In this document: positions 17,761-26,765 of the stretch, piece by piece | How positions within the stretch are numbered: the first letter of the stretch is position 1 | Layout of the letters: the number at the start of each line of letters is the position of its first letter | Assembly (NCBI RefSeq): GCF_900113655.1 | Contig: NZ_FOQF01000008.1 | Coordinates: 56,823-120,822 of the forward strand | DNA from: Pseudobutyrivibrio sp. OR37 | GTDB taxonomy: Bacteria > Bacillota > Clostridia > Lachnospirales > Lachnospiraceae | Reading direction: 5' to 3' | Length of the DNA stretch: 64,000 nucleotides | Program-made: the position numbers and the translations under genes | Notes under the pieces: model-generated | Told to the model about the DNA's origin: nothing | Seen by the model: the letters and a program-made list of their open reading frames with translations, nothing else | Database searches by the model: none

Positions 17761-19431
17761 TTATTCTACTGATGTAGAAGAACCATACTTAGCTTCAAAC
17801 TTCTGTGTTCTCTCATCCATGATTGCCTGTCCACCTGCTGAAAGGTAATCTGCAATACCCTGATCCCAAACCTTGTCGAAATCAGCTGGCTTTGCTGCAA
17901 GAGCTGTATCAAATACTACATCTCTCTTAGATGAAAGTGCCTCACCCATACCATTTTCTGCAACAACTTCTGGAACCTTTACGTTCTTTGCAATCTTGTT
18001 GTTTGTTGCTGCATAATCAAGTGCCTGCTGTACATCAGCTGGGTCACATGATGGGTAGCTGTGTGCCATTGAAAGAAGTGTAAGATCATCATCACCAAGT
18101 GAAAGACCGTTACATGTAATTGTGTAATCGATGTTGTTACCTGAGTTCATGATTGGGTCGCCTGTTGCAGCGATGCACTCGATAGCGCCATCGTCAAGTA
18201 CGTTGTGTGTTACGCCCTCATCACCAATCTGTAAGTACTTGATGTGCTCTGGAGCTGAAATCCAGTCAAGGTAAAGAAGTGATGCAAGTGGCTCATCATT
18301 TGTTGTAGGGAAGAAGATTTTTCTATCGCCTGCTGTTGAATCTACATACTTAAGTGTATCACCCTTTGAGTTTTCGAAGCAGTCAACTGCTACATACTTA
18401 GCATCATCGCCAACGATTCTCTTAAGGTTAGCCTGGATTGAATCATCTCCACCACGGAAAGGATAATCCCAGTTGTGCTGGAATGCACCAACATAACCAG
18501 CCTTCATCATATCATCCTCTGTTGAATCACCAGCTGTGTAAAGTGCGAAATCATTCCAAAGTAGGCCTTCGTTGTACCACTTGTTAAGTGTCTTCATAGC
18601 TTCCTTTGTTCCGTTCTGTGTAAGCTTTCTATCATCAAATCCGTTGATGTAGAATTCCTTATCTGTGATAGCTGGATCCATTTCTGACTCAATAAGAAGT
18701 GCTGCTCTCCAGCCTACATCAAATGAAACTGAGAATGGAACCATCTTGTCTGCATCCTTGCCAAGGAGCTCCTTAGCGTTGTCACGGAATGCACAGATAT
18801 CCTCGTAGAACTCTTCCTTTGTCTTTGGCTCTTCAAGACCAAGCTTATCAAGCCAGTCCTTTCTCATGAATGTGTTGATACGTCTGTTGTTAGCACGCTT
18901 TCCTTCGATTGCCCAAAGTGTACCCTTCTCATCATCTAAATCCCAGTAGATGTTTGTATCGCCAAGCCAATCATTAAGGTTTGTAAGCTCTGAACCATAC
19001 TGATCAAGAAGTGGCTTTAAATCTGTAACACCGCCCATGTTAGCGTATGTCTGGATTGTTGGGTATGAATATGTAAGACAGATGTCTGGTGCTCCGCCTG
19101 AAGCAAGAAGGTTGTTGATTTCTTCTGTCTCTGTCCAACGTGGAACTGAAACAAACTCAACCTCTACGTTGTGATCCTCAAGCATACCCTTTTTGATGTA
19201 CTCTGTGTACATGTTGTCTGTAGGATCTGTACCGCCATCATTTCCTCTGTCATAAACCTCAACTGTGATGTGCTTTGTCTCTGCAAACTTTCCATCAACA
19301 AGCTCTGAAGCGCCTGCTGATTCACTGCTGTCTGCTGATGTGCTAGCTGACTTTTCGCTAGAGCCACCGCAGCCCACCATTCCTAGTGCCATTGCAGAAG
19401 CAAGCACTAATGCTACTAATCTTTTTTTCAT
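17761..19431 (-). CDS. Extracellular solute-binding lipoprotein of a second CUT1 sugar importer
   Basis: The 556-residue protein begins with a lipoprotein signal peptide (MKKRLVALVL, lipobox MVGC at C21) and a Ser/Ala-rich tether. The body has the size and aromatic content of LipO-like family 1 binding proteins. It is downstream of its two permeases, the reverse of the order in the first importer. The substrate is unknown. A GntR/FCD regulator, a class that often responds to uronates or other acids, controls the operon, so an acidic oligosaccharide is possible. Confidence 0.9.
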   Translation of the reverse strand: MKKRLVALVLASAMALGMVGCGGSSEKSASTSADSSESAGASELVDGKFAETKHITVEVYDRGNDGGTDPTDNMYTEYIKKGMLEDHNVEVEFVSVPRWTETEEINNLLASGGAPDICLTYSYPTIQTYANMGGVTDLKPLLDQYGSELTNLNDWLGDTNIYWDLDDEKGTLWAIEGKRANNRRINTFMRKDWLDKLGLEEPKTKEEFYEDICAFRDNAKELLGKDADKMVPFSVSFDVGWRAALLIESEMDPAITDKEFYINGFDDRKLTQNGTKEAMKTLNKWYNEGLLWNDFALYTAGDSTEDDMMKAGYVGAFQHNWDYPFRGGDDSIQANLKRIVGDDAKYVAVDCFENSKGDTLKYVDSTAGDRKIFFPTTNDEPLASLLYLDWISAPEHIKYLQIGDEGVTHNVLDDGAIECIAATGDPIMNSGNNIDYTITCNGLSLGDDDLTLLSMAHSYPSCDPADVQQALDYAATNNKIAKNVKVPEVVAENGMGEALSSKRDVVFDTALAAKPADFDKVWDQGIADYLSAGGQAIMDERTQKFEAKYGSSTSVE

Positions 19432-19515
19432 TCATATACCTCCCAAGTATTATGTTAAATTTATAGGCCCCTTTAATTAGGGTTTAAAATAAGTTTTTTT
19501 GATAAAAACTCATTT

Positions 19516-20484
19516 CTACTCCTTAACCGCTCCTAAAGTAACTCCATGGATGAAGTACTTCTGTAAGAATGGATAGATGCAGAGGATTGGAATCGTAGAG
19601 AACATTACGATTGCAGCCTTTAAGGACTCTGATAAACCAGGTGTTGAGAATCCTTCCTGTGTGGCAACCTCTACTGAATTCATATTGTTCAATATGTTAT
19701 AAAGTAAAAGCTGAAGAGGATAGAAATCCTTGTTCTTCATATACATCAACGCATCTGAGTATCCGTTCCATCTACCTACCGCATAAAAGAGGGCAAGTGT
19801 TGCTATTACTGGCTTAGACAGTGGTAAGTAGATAGACCAAAGGATACGGAAGAATGATGCACCATCAATCTCTGCTGATTCTCTAAGAGAATCTGGTATT
19901 CCGTAGAAGAAGCTTCTCATGATAATCATGTTGTAAACACTCATACATCCTGGGATGATAAGTACTAACGGATTATCAAGAAGGTTTAACTCCTTCATCA
20001 ATAAGTAGTTAGGAATTGTTCCTGCGTTAAAGAACATTGTTATCGTAATTACGATATTGAAGAATGAACGTCCCTTAAGCTTATTAAATATAAGTGGGTA
20101 TGCACAAAGTACTGTCATTGTTAATGAAATGAATGTACAAACCACTGTTAAAAATACTGTCCAGAAGAATGACTTAATATATTTTGGATCTCCTAAAACT
20201 GTTGAATAAGCGTCAATGTTAAGTCCCTTGGGAAGTAAGTAAACCTCTCTTCTTACCAAGAAATCTGTTCCTGATAATGAACGTGCTAAAAGGTTAATCA
20301 TTGGAACCAAGCAAACCAAACTGATTATCACACAGATTGCTACGAATACTATATCGCCCACCTTTGTTCCATCAGATCTAACCATTCGGCTTGATTCCAT
20401 CTCATCGTCTTTTTCTTTTTTTCTAGAAAGTGCAAAACTTTTCAAACCAATTTTTCCTCTCTTTAAAGCCATATCGTTTGCCAT
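19516..20484 (-). CDS. Carbohydrate ABC transporter permease, YtcP/CUT1 type (second importer)
   Basis: The protein is 322 residues with about six hydrophobic segments after a polar N-terminus of about 50 residues. The EAA loop reads SLRESAEIDGASFFRIL and the C-terminus is TLGAVKE. The ATG at 20484 has AAGGAGG eight bases upstream; the longer frame starts with TTG inside the upstream gene and is rejected. It starts 11 bases after the stop of its partner permease. No ATPase is encoded nearby, as in the first importer. Confidence 0.92.
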   Translation of the reverse strand: MANDMALKRGKIGLKSFALSRKKEKDDEMESSRMVRSDGTKVGDIVFVAICVIISLVCLVPMINLLARSLSGTDFLVRREVYLLPKGLNIDAYSTVLGDPKYIKSFFWTVFLTVVCTFISLTMTVLCAYPLIFNKLKGRSFFNIVITITMFFNAGTIPNYLLMKELNLLDNPLVLIIPGCMSVYNMIIMRSFFYGIPDSLRESAEIDGASFFRILWSIYLPLSKPVIATLALFYAVGRWNGYSDALMYMKNKDFYPLQLLLYNILNNMNSVEVATQEGFSTPGLSESLKAAIVMFSTIPILCIYPFLQKYFIHGVTLGAVKE

Positions 20485-20495
20485 GTCGCACCTCC

Positions 20496-21452
20496 TTACC
20501 AAATTCCTCTTTCGCCAAGCTTTCTAGAAAGCCAGTTTGCGAAGAGTAAGAAGAATACACCTACCACTGATTGGAACAAACCAACTGCTGTTGTCAGTGA
20601 GAACTGCAATCCCTTAATACCATTTTTGTAAACGAATGTTGAAATAACTTCTGCATTCTGCATTACTAAGTTGTTCTGTAAAGCGAATGGTCTATCAAAT
20701 GCTGAACCTAAGATATTACCAAGTGCCATGATAAGAAGTACTACGATTGTGCTCTTAATTCCTGGCAATGTGATGTGCCACATCTTTCTGAATCGTCCAG
20801 CTCCATCAACCGATGCTGCCTCGTATAATTCAGGTGAAATACCTGCGATTGCAGCTAAGTAGATGATTGAGTTCCAACCGAAGCTCTGCCATATTCCAAG
20901 GAATATATATGTTCCTACCCATTTATGTGGGTCGTTCAAAAATGGAACTGCATCTCCACCAAGGTTTGTAATTACCATGTTTACAAGACCGTTACCTGGT
21001 GCAAAAAGCTGAATTGCCAAACCATAAATGATAACCCATGAAAGGAAGTGTGGCATGTAAGCAATTGTCTGAACTGTCTTCTTAAACCACTTGATGTTCA
21101 GCTCGTTCAGAATCAATGCAAATATGATTGGTATCGGAAATCCGATACATAAATCCAACAGATTCAAACATACAGTGTTGCGTAATGCATTCAAGAAATC
21201 CTTATTGTGGAATGCCTGAATGAAATACTGGAAGCCATGATTATCAGCCCATGGCATCTCACCAACCTTTTGCACAATACTGTATTTCTTAAATGCAATC
21301 AGTACATACTTCATTGGAATGTACTTGAAAATAAGTAAATACAGCATTGGTAAAAGAAGTAGCGCGTACAGCTGCCAATATCTCTTTATGTAAGCTTTCC
21401 AGTTAAAACTGGCTGTTGATACTGCAGCATTTTTTGTTGCTAATACTTTCAT
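20496..21452 (-). CDS. Carbohydrate ABC transporter permease, LplB/CUT1 type (second importer)
   Basis: The protein has 318 residues and six hydrophobic segments, with the LplB-type AYMPHFLSWVI stretch and EAA loop ELYEAASVDGAGRFRKM. The ATG at 21452 follows AAGGAGAGG. It is the first gene of the second importer operon. The promoter (21485-21513) and a GntR-type operator (21472-21483) lie directly in front, so the operator overlaps the transcription start. Confidence 0.92.
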   Translation of the reverse strand: MKVLATKNAAVSTASFNWKAYIKRYWQLYALLLLPMLYLLIFKYIPMKYVLIAFKKYSIVQKVGEMPWADNHGFQYFIQAFHNKDFLNALRNTVCLNLLDLCIGFPIPIIFALILNELNIKWFKKTVQTIAYMPHFLSWVIIYGLAIQLFAPGNGLVNMVITNLGGDAVPFLNDPHKWVGTYIFLGIWQSFGWNSIIYLAAIAGISPELYEAASVDGAGRFRKMWHITLPGIKSTIVVLLIMALGNILGSAFDRPFALQNNLVMQNAEVISTFVYKNGIKGLQFSLTTAVGLFQSVVGVFFLLFANWLSRKLGERGIW

Positions 21453-21471
21453 AAATTTCCTCTCCTTCGAA

Positions 21472-21483
21472 CTAGTATACAAG
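21472..21483 (-). promoter_or_regulatory. Candidate GntR operator in front of the second sugar importer
   Basis: The minus strand reads CTTGTATACTAG, matching 11 of 12 bases of the perfect palindrome in front of the gntR gene (22328-22339). It lies just downstream of the -10 box, where bound repressor would block transcription. GntR/FCD regulators commonly bind TTGTATACAA-like dyads. Confidence 0.65.
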
Positions 21484-21484
21484 T

Positions 21485-21513
21485 ATATTAGTTTTTCGTA
21501 AGAGTTTTGTCTA
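21485..21513 (-). promoter_or_regulatory. Promoter of the second sugar importer operon
   Basis: The minus strand has TAGACA as -35 and TAATAT as -10 with a 17-base spacer, followed directly by the GntR operator. Confidence 0.65.
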
Positions 21514-21517
21514 TTCT

Positions 21518-21557
21518 AAAAAAACAACCAAAATGCCAAAAGCATTTTGGTTGTTTT
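21518..21557 (-). terminator. Intrinsic terminator after gntR (bidirectional shape)
   Basis: A perfect 12-base-pair stem (CAACCAAAATGC / GCATTTTGGTTG) with a 5-base loop is flanked by A/T runs on both sides. It ends the gntR transcript and insulates it from the importer promoter just downstream. Confidence 0.9.
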
Positions 21558-21590
21558 ACACATAATAGCTATATTGCCTATTAATTATTG

Positions 21591-22271
21591 CTATTCTTTT
21601 GCAAAAAATTGCGGATATGTTCTTAAAAGCTCTTCCTGGTCCACTCTATAGCGGTCTAAGTGCTTCTCAACTATCTCCTTAGCCTTATTTTTGTCCTTGT
21701 TTTTTATTGCACTAAGCATGATTCCATGGTCAGCTACAATCTTTGTATCTTTTACCGCAAGCATTGATAGGGTTCGCACTCTATCAAAATGAATCATTAC
21801 ATTTTTTCGCATGTTATGGATCATTTCTTTTTTAGCTGCCACATAAATCATTCTGTGAAACTCATTATCAAGCTCGAAAATCTTTTTAGTATTATTGCTC
21901 TTTAAATAAAATTCCTGCAACGCCACATTCTCTTCTAGTAATGCAATGTCATCTTCTGTAGCAAGATTACAGGCTTCCTCTATAACAGCAATATCTAAAA
22001 CCTTACGAAGGAATACTGCCTCTTCCACGTATTTTGAATCAATCAATGACACGTAGCTTCCCCTCTGAGGGTATATCTCTATCAATGCGGCCTTATTCAA
22101 TTCCTGAATAGACTCTCTAACTGGAGTACGGCTAACCCCAAGGAAGCTGGCTATCTCATTTTCGCTAATCAACTGCCCCGGCTCCAGGTCTATGGATATA
22201 ATATTCTCCGTGATTGCACGCATTGCATATTCTCTTGCTGTTTCAGAATTATATCTTTCTACCGCTTTCAT
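21591..22271 (-). CDS. GntR-family regulator with FCD domain
   Basis: The protein has 226 residues. The N-terminal winged helix (about 1-80) shows LEPGQLISENEIASFLGVSRTPVRESIQEL, and an all-helical FCD ligand domain (about 90-215) follows, with the metal-site histidine region DNEFHRMIY. It should be a ligand-responsive repressor. The palindrome CTTGTATACAAG lies between its own -35 and -10, and a near-identical site overlaps the start of the importer operon downstream, so autoregulation and control of that operon are likely. The effector is unknown. Confidence 0.92.
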   Translation of the reverse strand: MKAVERYNSETAREYAMRAITENIISIDLEPGQLISENEIASFLGVSRTPVRESIQELNKAALIEIYPQRGSYVSLIDSKYVEEAVFLRKVLDIAVIEEACNLATEDDIALLEENVALQEFYLKSNNTKKIFELDNEFHRMIYVAAKKEMIHNMRKNVMIHFDRVRTLSMLAVKDTKIVADHGIMLSAIKNKDKNKAKEIVEKHLDRYRVDQEELLRTYPQFFAKE

Positions 22272-22314
22272 GTATCATCTCCCGACTTATATTTAGCATA
22301 TTGCCTATCTAATA

Positions 22315-22343
22315 CATTTAATACAATCTTGTATACAAGTCAA
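22315..22343 (-). promoter_or_regulatory. Promoter of gntR with embedded operator
   Basis: TTGACT (-35) and TAAATG (-10) are 17 bases apart on the minus strand. The perfect 12-base palindrome CTTGTATACAAG (22328-22339) fills the spacer and overlaps the end of the -35 box, the standard geometry for autorepression. Confidence 0.6.
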
Positions 22344-22362
22344 GGGATTTAATTTTCTTCAT

Positions 22363-22394
22363 GAAAAAATCAGGCCACCCCTGACCTGATTTTA
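22363..22394 (-). terminator. Intrinsic terminator after ribU
   Basis: A hairpin built on AATCAGG / CCTGATT, with two extra inner pairs, is followed by six U on the minus strand. It lies about 25 bases after the ribU stop. Confidence 0.75.
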
Positions 22395-22417
22395 TCTGCT
22401 GATTTTTAATCTAATTA

Positions 22418-23047
22418 TTAATTATTGCCCTTAAGAAGTGGTCTAAGTGGTTGGTAAATAAGGATTGTAATAATTGCTGATAGAAGTCCTTTTACGATGG
22501 TAAATGGCACATTAAAAAACAATAAGCATTTTGCAATTGAATCAATATTTGCAAATGGTACAAGTGCTTGGTATGCAGCAACAATTACTTCCTTTGGCAT
22601 AAAATTATAATATACCGGATATACGATAAAATAGTTTGATGGGAAGCTTATAGTGCCCATAATAACAGCGCCTACTAATGCGCCAATAATAGCATTTTTC
22701 TTTGTTTTCTTATGATGATAAATAAGGCCTGCTGGAAGCACGAAGGCTGCGCCTAAAATAAAGTTTGAAAGCTCACCTACACCGCCTGTTTGTGTCATCA
22801 AAAGATGCAACAGATTCTTAATCAGGCAAACAATTACGCCCCATACTGGTCCAAGTGCAAAAGCTGCCATAAGTGCTGGAAGCTCTGATAAATCAAGCTT
22901 GATAAATGATGGCATGATTGGAACTGCTGTGTCTAAAAACATAAGCACAAAAGCGATGGCTGATAGCATTGCTGTCACTGTCATCTTTCTTACATTTACC
23001 CTTGATTTCATTACTGCTCTCCCGTTTGTCATTTGTGTTGAATCCAT
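22418..23047 (-). CDS. ribU: ECF transporter S component for riboflavin, RibU
   Basis: The 209-residue membrane protein has about five to six hydrophobic segments. It carries the RibU pattern FIKLDLSELPALMAAFALGP near residues 50-70 and GGVGELSNFILGAAFVLPAG near 88-108. It binds riboflavin in the membrane and works with a shared ECF EcfA/EcfA'/EcfT module that is not in this window. An FMN riboswitch and terminator lie in the leader, which independently confirms the substrate. AGGAGG lies 8 bases before the ATG. Confidence 0.95.
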   Translation of the reverse strand: MDSTQMTNGRAVMKSRVNVRKMTVTAMLSAIAFVLMFLDTAVPIMPSFIKLDLSELPALMAAFALGPVWGVIVCLIKNLLHLLMTQTGGVGELSNFILGAAFVLPAGLIYHHKKTKKNAIIGALVGAVIMGTISFPSNYFIVYPVYYNFMPKEVIVAAYQALVPFANIDSIAKCLLFFNVPFTIVKGLLSAIITILIYQPLRPLLKGNN

Positions 23048-23110
23048 TAATTCATCCTCCTAAAAATAAAATTATTATTTGTTAGGAATCTTCATTTGAT
23101 TGTACGCAAT

Positions 23111-23140
23111 TAAAAAGCCCTGAGATAAACTCAGGGCTGT
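23111..23140 (-). terminator. Riboswitch-controlled terminator of ribU
   Basis: On the minus strand AGCCCTGAG-TTTAT-CTCAGGGCT is followed by UUUUU. It sits between the FMN aptamer and the ribU start, so FMN binding should favour it and shut off uptake. Confidence 0.85.
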
Positions 23141-23167
23141 AAATTCAATAAACATATTGCGCTTATC

Positions 23168-23288
23168 TTCTTCCATCCAGACTATACTGTCGGTACCAGA
23201 ATCTCACTGGTTCGGCCCGAAGGCTCGCGGACTATACCGCCGGTCAGGAATTGAAAGCCTACGCTTTCGCACCTTGCCCTGAAGATTT
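23168..23288 (-). ncRNA. FMN riboswitch (RFN element)
   Basis: The minus strand carries the conserved RFN blocks in order: AGGGCAAGGTG, CCTGACCGGCGGTATAGTCC, GCGAGCC, GTGAGATTCTGGT and ACCGACAGTATAGTC, ending in TGGATGGAAGAAG. These match the six-helix FMN aptamer. It lies about 120 bases upstream of ribU and is followed by a terminator hairpin, giving a transcriptional OFF switch. Confidence 0.97.
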
Positions 23289-23305
23289 CCTATTTAATTG
23301 AGTAC

Positions 23306-23334
23306 AATATACTACACTTACATTTTTTATGCAA
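23306..23334 (-). promoter_or_regulatory. Promoter of the ribU leader
   Basis: TTGCAT (-35) and TATATT (-10) are separated by exactly 17 bases on the minus strand, about 18 bases before the aptamer begins. Confidence 0.75.
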
Positions 23335-23367
23335 CCCCTTTGATGAAATATTCTGCCCTAGGGCGAC

Positions 23368-23630
23368 TTGGTATATATAGTGTGAAGTTTTAAGAATCTA
23401 TACCTGATTAGCTACATTTAAACTGTTCCAACGGTGTTATTGGTATATGGTAGGTGAATATTGCTGTTTATATACTAAAATCAGCGGAAATATTATATAT
23501 TCCTTCCTGATTTAGTATATATTTACAGATGTTCACACTGCTTATACTAATTTTGTGGAAATCCCCATATTTTATCTTATTTTTGGTATATAATCATTAT
23601 TTTTCACATTACTTATACTCATTCTAAAAA
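23368..23630. repeat. Four degenerate tandem units of about 71 bp
   Basis: Units begin at 23368, 23440, 23511 and 23582, a regular period of 72, 71 and 71 bases. Each starts TTGGTATAT or TTTAGTATAT and carries TATACY at offset 32-33, so each holds two inverted half-sites (GGTATA and TATACC/TATACT) with about 20-25 bases between. Units 2 and 3 share GGAAAT at offset 47. The rest has diverged. No ORF or known RNA was seen. The array fills the gap between the Na/Pi symporter terminator and the ribU promoter. Function is unknown. Confidence 0.6.
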
Positions 23631-23635
23631 CACGC

Positions 23636-23692
23636 AAAAAAAAGCCACATTCAAGCTCTGCTTCATAGAGAATACAGAGTGAATTGTGGCTC
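23636..23692 (-). terminator. Intrinsic terminator after the Na/Pi symporter gene
   Basis: The minus strand folds AGCCACAATTCACTCTG against CAGAGCTTGAATGTGGCT with small bulges, followed by a run of eight U. It lies 18 bases after the stop. Confidence 0.85.
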
Positions 23693-23710
23693 TTTTAAAT
23701 ACCTAATTAT

Positions 23711-25330
23711 TTATGGATGCTCTTTTAATGCATACGCGATGTTAATTGCGTGGTCGGCGCATCGTTCTAAGTCTGTTACCATGTCAGAGAAGATAACACC
23801 TGCGATTGGCTCGCATTTATTTTCCATAAGACGCTCAACATGATGATTGATGAGTTGCTTTTCCTGCTTATCAACCTTCTTTTCAAGCTTTTCAATAGCA
23901 TCTAAGTTTTCGTAATTTTCAGAGGTGAATATGTCGATAGCAAGCTCTACCTCTTCCATGGAATTATCAGCCATTTCCTTAAGTTCCTTGGCTGCCTTCT
24001 TAGAAAGCTTTGTCTTTTTGTTCTTCATGCGGGTAGCGTATTCGATGATGTTTTCTGCGTGATCAGAAATACGCTCCATATCAGTAACTGCAATAGTGAT
24101 TGCAGATATTCGTCTAAGCATTGCAGGTGTAAGGTTAAGAGTCTGAAGCTTAACCATAGCATCCTGAATAGAATGGTTGAGGATGTTGACTGTTTCCTCA
24201 CGTTGCTCAACGTCCTCCACCTTTTCTGGTGAATAGTCGAAGAAGCAATCAATGGCCTTTTCGAAGTTTTCAGCTGCGATAGCACCCATTCTGGCTGCCT
24301 CAAGCTGTGCCTGGTGAATAGCCATGTTAGGTGGCACATTGTTAACCTGTGTCATAAATACAAGCTGTCTGTCCTCAGCAGCACGTGTTTCTTCTGGAAG
24401 CTCTGGAATAAACATGTATGTAAGCTTAATGATGTAATCTGTAAATGGGAAGATAATAAGCACTGCAATAAAAGCAAATATTGTATGTGTGTTAGCTATC
24501 TGTCTGGCTGGATCAGATGATGTAGACTGAATCCATGTCAGAAGTGGTGTCACATTGATAATGACTATAATAACCATTGCTCTGATAACATTGAACAATA
24601 GGTTAAGAATAGCTGAACGCTTACCATTTCTGTTGGCTGTAAGTGATGCTAAAAGGTTAGGTGCAACAGAACCGATAGCAGCACCAATTACCAAATAAAC
24701 TGCAACATTGTAATCCAAGATTCCCTGAGCTACGAATGTCTGGAAGATAACTGTAGATGATGATGAACTCTGTAGTAATGCTGTAAAAGCGATACCGAAT
24801 ACAAGAGCTACAAATGGATTTGTAAGTCCTGCAAGGAAGTTCTTAAACATTACTGACTGTGCAAGTGGTGCAATGGCTGCCTTCATGATGGTGATACCCT
24901 GGAAGAGCATACCAAATCCCATAAAGAATGAGCCTAAATGCTTCACTAAATCCTTTTTCATGAAAAGATACATAACCGCACCAGTAAACAAAATAGCTGG
25001 TGTGAATGTAGCAATATTAAAAGCTGTAATCTGAGCTGTGATAGTAGTACCGATATTGGCACCTAAGATAACTCCTATGGCCTGCGCCAAAGTCATCATA
25101 CCTGAGTTAACAAAACCGATAACCATAACATCTGTAGCTGATGAGCTCTGCACAAGGACTGTCATAAGAAGTCCAACAAAGACTGCCACTGCTTTATTAG
25201 TAGTAGCTTTCTCTAAGATAACCTGTAGATTGTCACCGCAACTATTTTTAAGTCCTGTGGACATAATAGACATTCCAAATAAAAATAAGCCTACTCCACC
25301 TAGTAGCGATAATACTTCTGCAATTGTCAT
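23711..25330 (-). CDS. Na+/phosphate symporter family protein with C-terminal PhoU domain
   Basis: The 539-residue protein has two inverted NptA/PNaS membrane repeats. They carry the signature motifs VLVQSSSATDVMVIG (about 60-74) and ALLQSSSSSTVIFQT (about 183-197). The C-terminal 180 residues are a helical PhoU-like domain (ISAITIAVTDMERISDHAENI) that may sense phosphate status. It imports phosphate with sodium at the cell membrane. AAAGGAG precedes the ATG and a good promoter lies at 25406-25434. It appears monocistronic. Confidence 0.93.
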   Translation of the reverse strand: MTIAEVLSLLGGVGLFLFGMSIMSTGLKNSCGDNLQVILEKATTNKAVAVFVGLLMTVLVQSSSATDVMVIGFVNSGMMTLAQAIGVILGANIGTTITAQITAFNIATFTPAILFTGAVMYLFMKKDLVKHLGSFFMGFGMLFQGITIMKAAIAPLAQSVMFKNFLAGLTNPFVALVFGIAFTALLQSSSSSTVIFQTFVAQGILDYNVAVYLVIGAAIGSVAPNLLASLTANRNGKRSAILNLLFNVIRAMVIIVIINVTPLLTWIQSTSSDPARQIANTHTIFAFIAVLIIFPFTDYIIKLTYMFIPELPEETRAAEDRQLVFMTQVNNVPPNMAIHQAQLEAARMGAIAAENFEKAIDCFFDYSPEKVEDVEQREETVNILNHSIQDAMVKLQTLNLTPAMLRRISAITIAVTDMERISDHAENIIEYATRMKNKKTKLSKKAAKELKEMADNSMEEVELAIDIFTSENYENLDAIEKLEKKVDKQEKQLINHHVERLMENKCEPIAGVIFSDMVTDLERCADHAINIAYALKEHP

Positions 25331-25405
25331 TATTTTCTCCTTTAAATACCGTACTTTTCCTTCACGAAAAGCAAATTCTTAAACCTTCTCTTTTTGTCCT
25401 TCAAT

Positions 25406-25434
25406 ATCATAACACGTCAGACGGTCATTGTCTA
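25406..25434 (-). promoter_or_regulatory. Promoter of the Na/Pi symporter gene
   Basis: TAGACA (-35) and TATGAT (-10) are separated by 17 bases on the minus strand, leaving a leader of about 70 bases. Confidence 0.7.
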
Positions 25435-25470
25435 AGTATTTTATATAATAATGGTAAAGATTTTGTAAAA

Positions 25471-26703
25471 TTAAATATATGCCTTAATAAAGATGCCATC
25501 CTCACGGTATTCTTCTGAAATAAGCTCACCATTTTCGCGAATCTTCGCAATACTTCCAGCTTCCGTATATGGAATTAATTTTTCGATATATTCCTTGTCA
25601 CCACGCATCATTGTAGCAAGTATCTCCCTAACCTTATCCAAGCCCTTGCCTGTCTTTATAGATGTATGGACGGTGTAATCAGCACGTAAATCGTGGTAAT
25701 CAAGCTCATCTTCCACTTTATCCACCTTGTTAAAGATAGTAAGGATAGGTTTTCCACTAACTCCAAGCTTATCCAAGGTTTCATACACAATTTCCATTTG
25801 TCTATCCATCTGAGGATTGCTCACATCCACAACATGGATGATAAAATCAGCGTACTTCGCCTCTTCAAGGGTACTTTTAAATGCATCCACAAGGTGATGT
25901 GGAAGCTTTCTAATAAAGCCTACTGTGTCTGTAAGAAGAATCTTTTGGTCGTTATCTAGTAATAATTCTCTAGTGGTAGGATCAAGTGTTGCAAACAATG
26001 CATCCCACTCTAATATATCCGCATCTGTAAGCTTATTAAGAAGTGATGATTTGCCTGCGTTTGTGTAGCCTACTATGGCTGCAACTGGCACTCCATTCTT
26101 CTGTCTTCTGGAACGTGTAAGCTCACGATGATTTACTACATCATTTAATTCCTTTTTAAGCTGGGAAATACGGCCAGCGATAAGACGCTTGTCCATCTCC
26201 AGCTTCTTCTCACCAGGGCCACGTGTTCCGATGGCTCCGCCGCCCCCTGCTGCAGTACCACCTACACGGGACATGTTCTTTCCGAAGCCAGTAAGGCGGG
26301 TCATTTCGTATCTAAGCTGTGCAAGCTCTACCTGAATCTTACCTTCTGCTGTACCTGCTCTTGCAGCAAAGATATCAAGGATGATAAGCGTTCTATCCAT
26401 GACCTTTGTATCAAGGGCATCGGCAAGATTACGCATCTGTGCTGGTGTAAGCTCGTCGTCACATACTATGCCTGTGGCTTCCTTTTCCCATATTAAATCT
26501 GCAATTTCTTCTACCTTACCAGTGCCTACATAGGTGCCTGGGTTGCGGCGCTCAAGATTCTGCATAACCTCGCCTACAACCTCTGCCCCGGCAGTCTTGC
26601 ATAATTCCGCAAGCTCCTTAAGGGAATCCTTGGCTTCTGCCTCGTCTCCTTCGTTCACTGATACAAGTATTACTTTTTCTATTATTTTATCTGTGTTTAT
26701 CAT
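25471..26703 (-). CDS. hflX: Ribosome-associated GTPase HflX
   Basis: The protein has about 410 residues. The N-terminal HflX subdomain (about 1-170) has GTYVGTGKVEEI and the glycine-rich GGTAAGGGGAIGTRGPGE linker, and the G domain has GYTNAGKSS (G1), DTVGFI (G3) and NKVD (G4). HflX splits stalled ribosomes under stress. The ATG at 26703 matches the usual family start (INTDKIIEKVILV), but no clear ribosome-binding site precedes it, so the mRNA may be leaderless or nearly so. An alternative ATG at 26766 overlaps the divergent thiT promoter and is less likely. Confidence 0.95.
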   Translation of the reverse strand: MINTDKIIEKVILVSVNEGDEAEAKDSLKELAELCKTAGAEVVGEVMQNLERRNPGTYVGTGKVEEIADLIWEKEATGIVCDDELTPAQMRNLADALDTKVMDRTLIILDIFAARAGTAEGKIQVELAQLRYEMTRLTGFGKNMSRVGGTAAGGGGAIGTRGPGEKKLEMDKRLIAGRISQLKKELNDVVNHRELTRSRRQKNGVPVAAIVGYTNAGKSSLLNKLTDADILEWDALFATLDPTTRELLLDNDQKILLTDTVGFIRKLPHHLVDAFKSTLEEAKYADFIIHVVDVSNPQMDRQMEIVYETLDKLGVSGKPILTIFNKVDKVEDELDYHDLRADYTVHTSIKTGKGLDKVREILATMMRGDKEYIEKLIPYTEAGSIAKIRENGELISEEYREDGIFIKAYI

Positions 26704-26765
26704 ACTTGTAGTGTACCAAATTATTGGCCTTCTTGCTATGGATAACCCAACTTTTTGATTAAACA

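Noticed and set aside
23368..23630. CRISPR array for the 71-bp repeats
   Set aside because: The units are degenerate along their whole length, with no identical 25-40 base repeats and unique spacers, and no cas gene is nearby.
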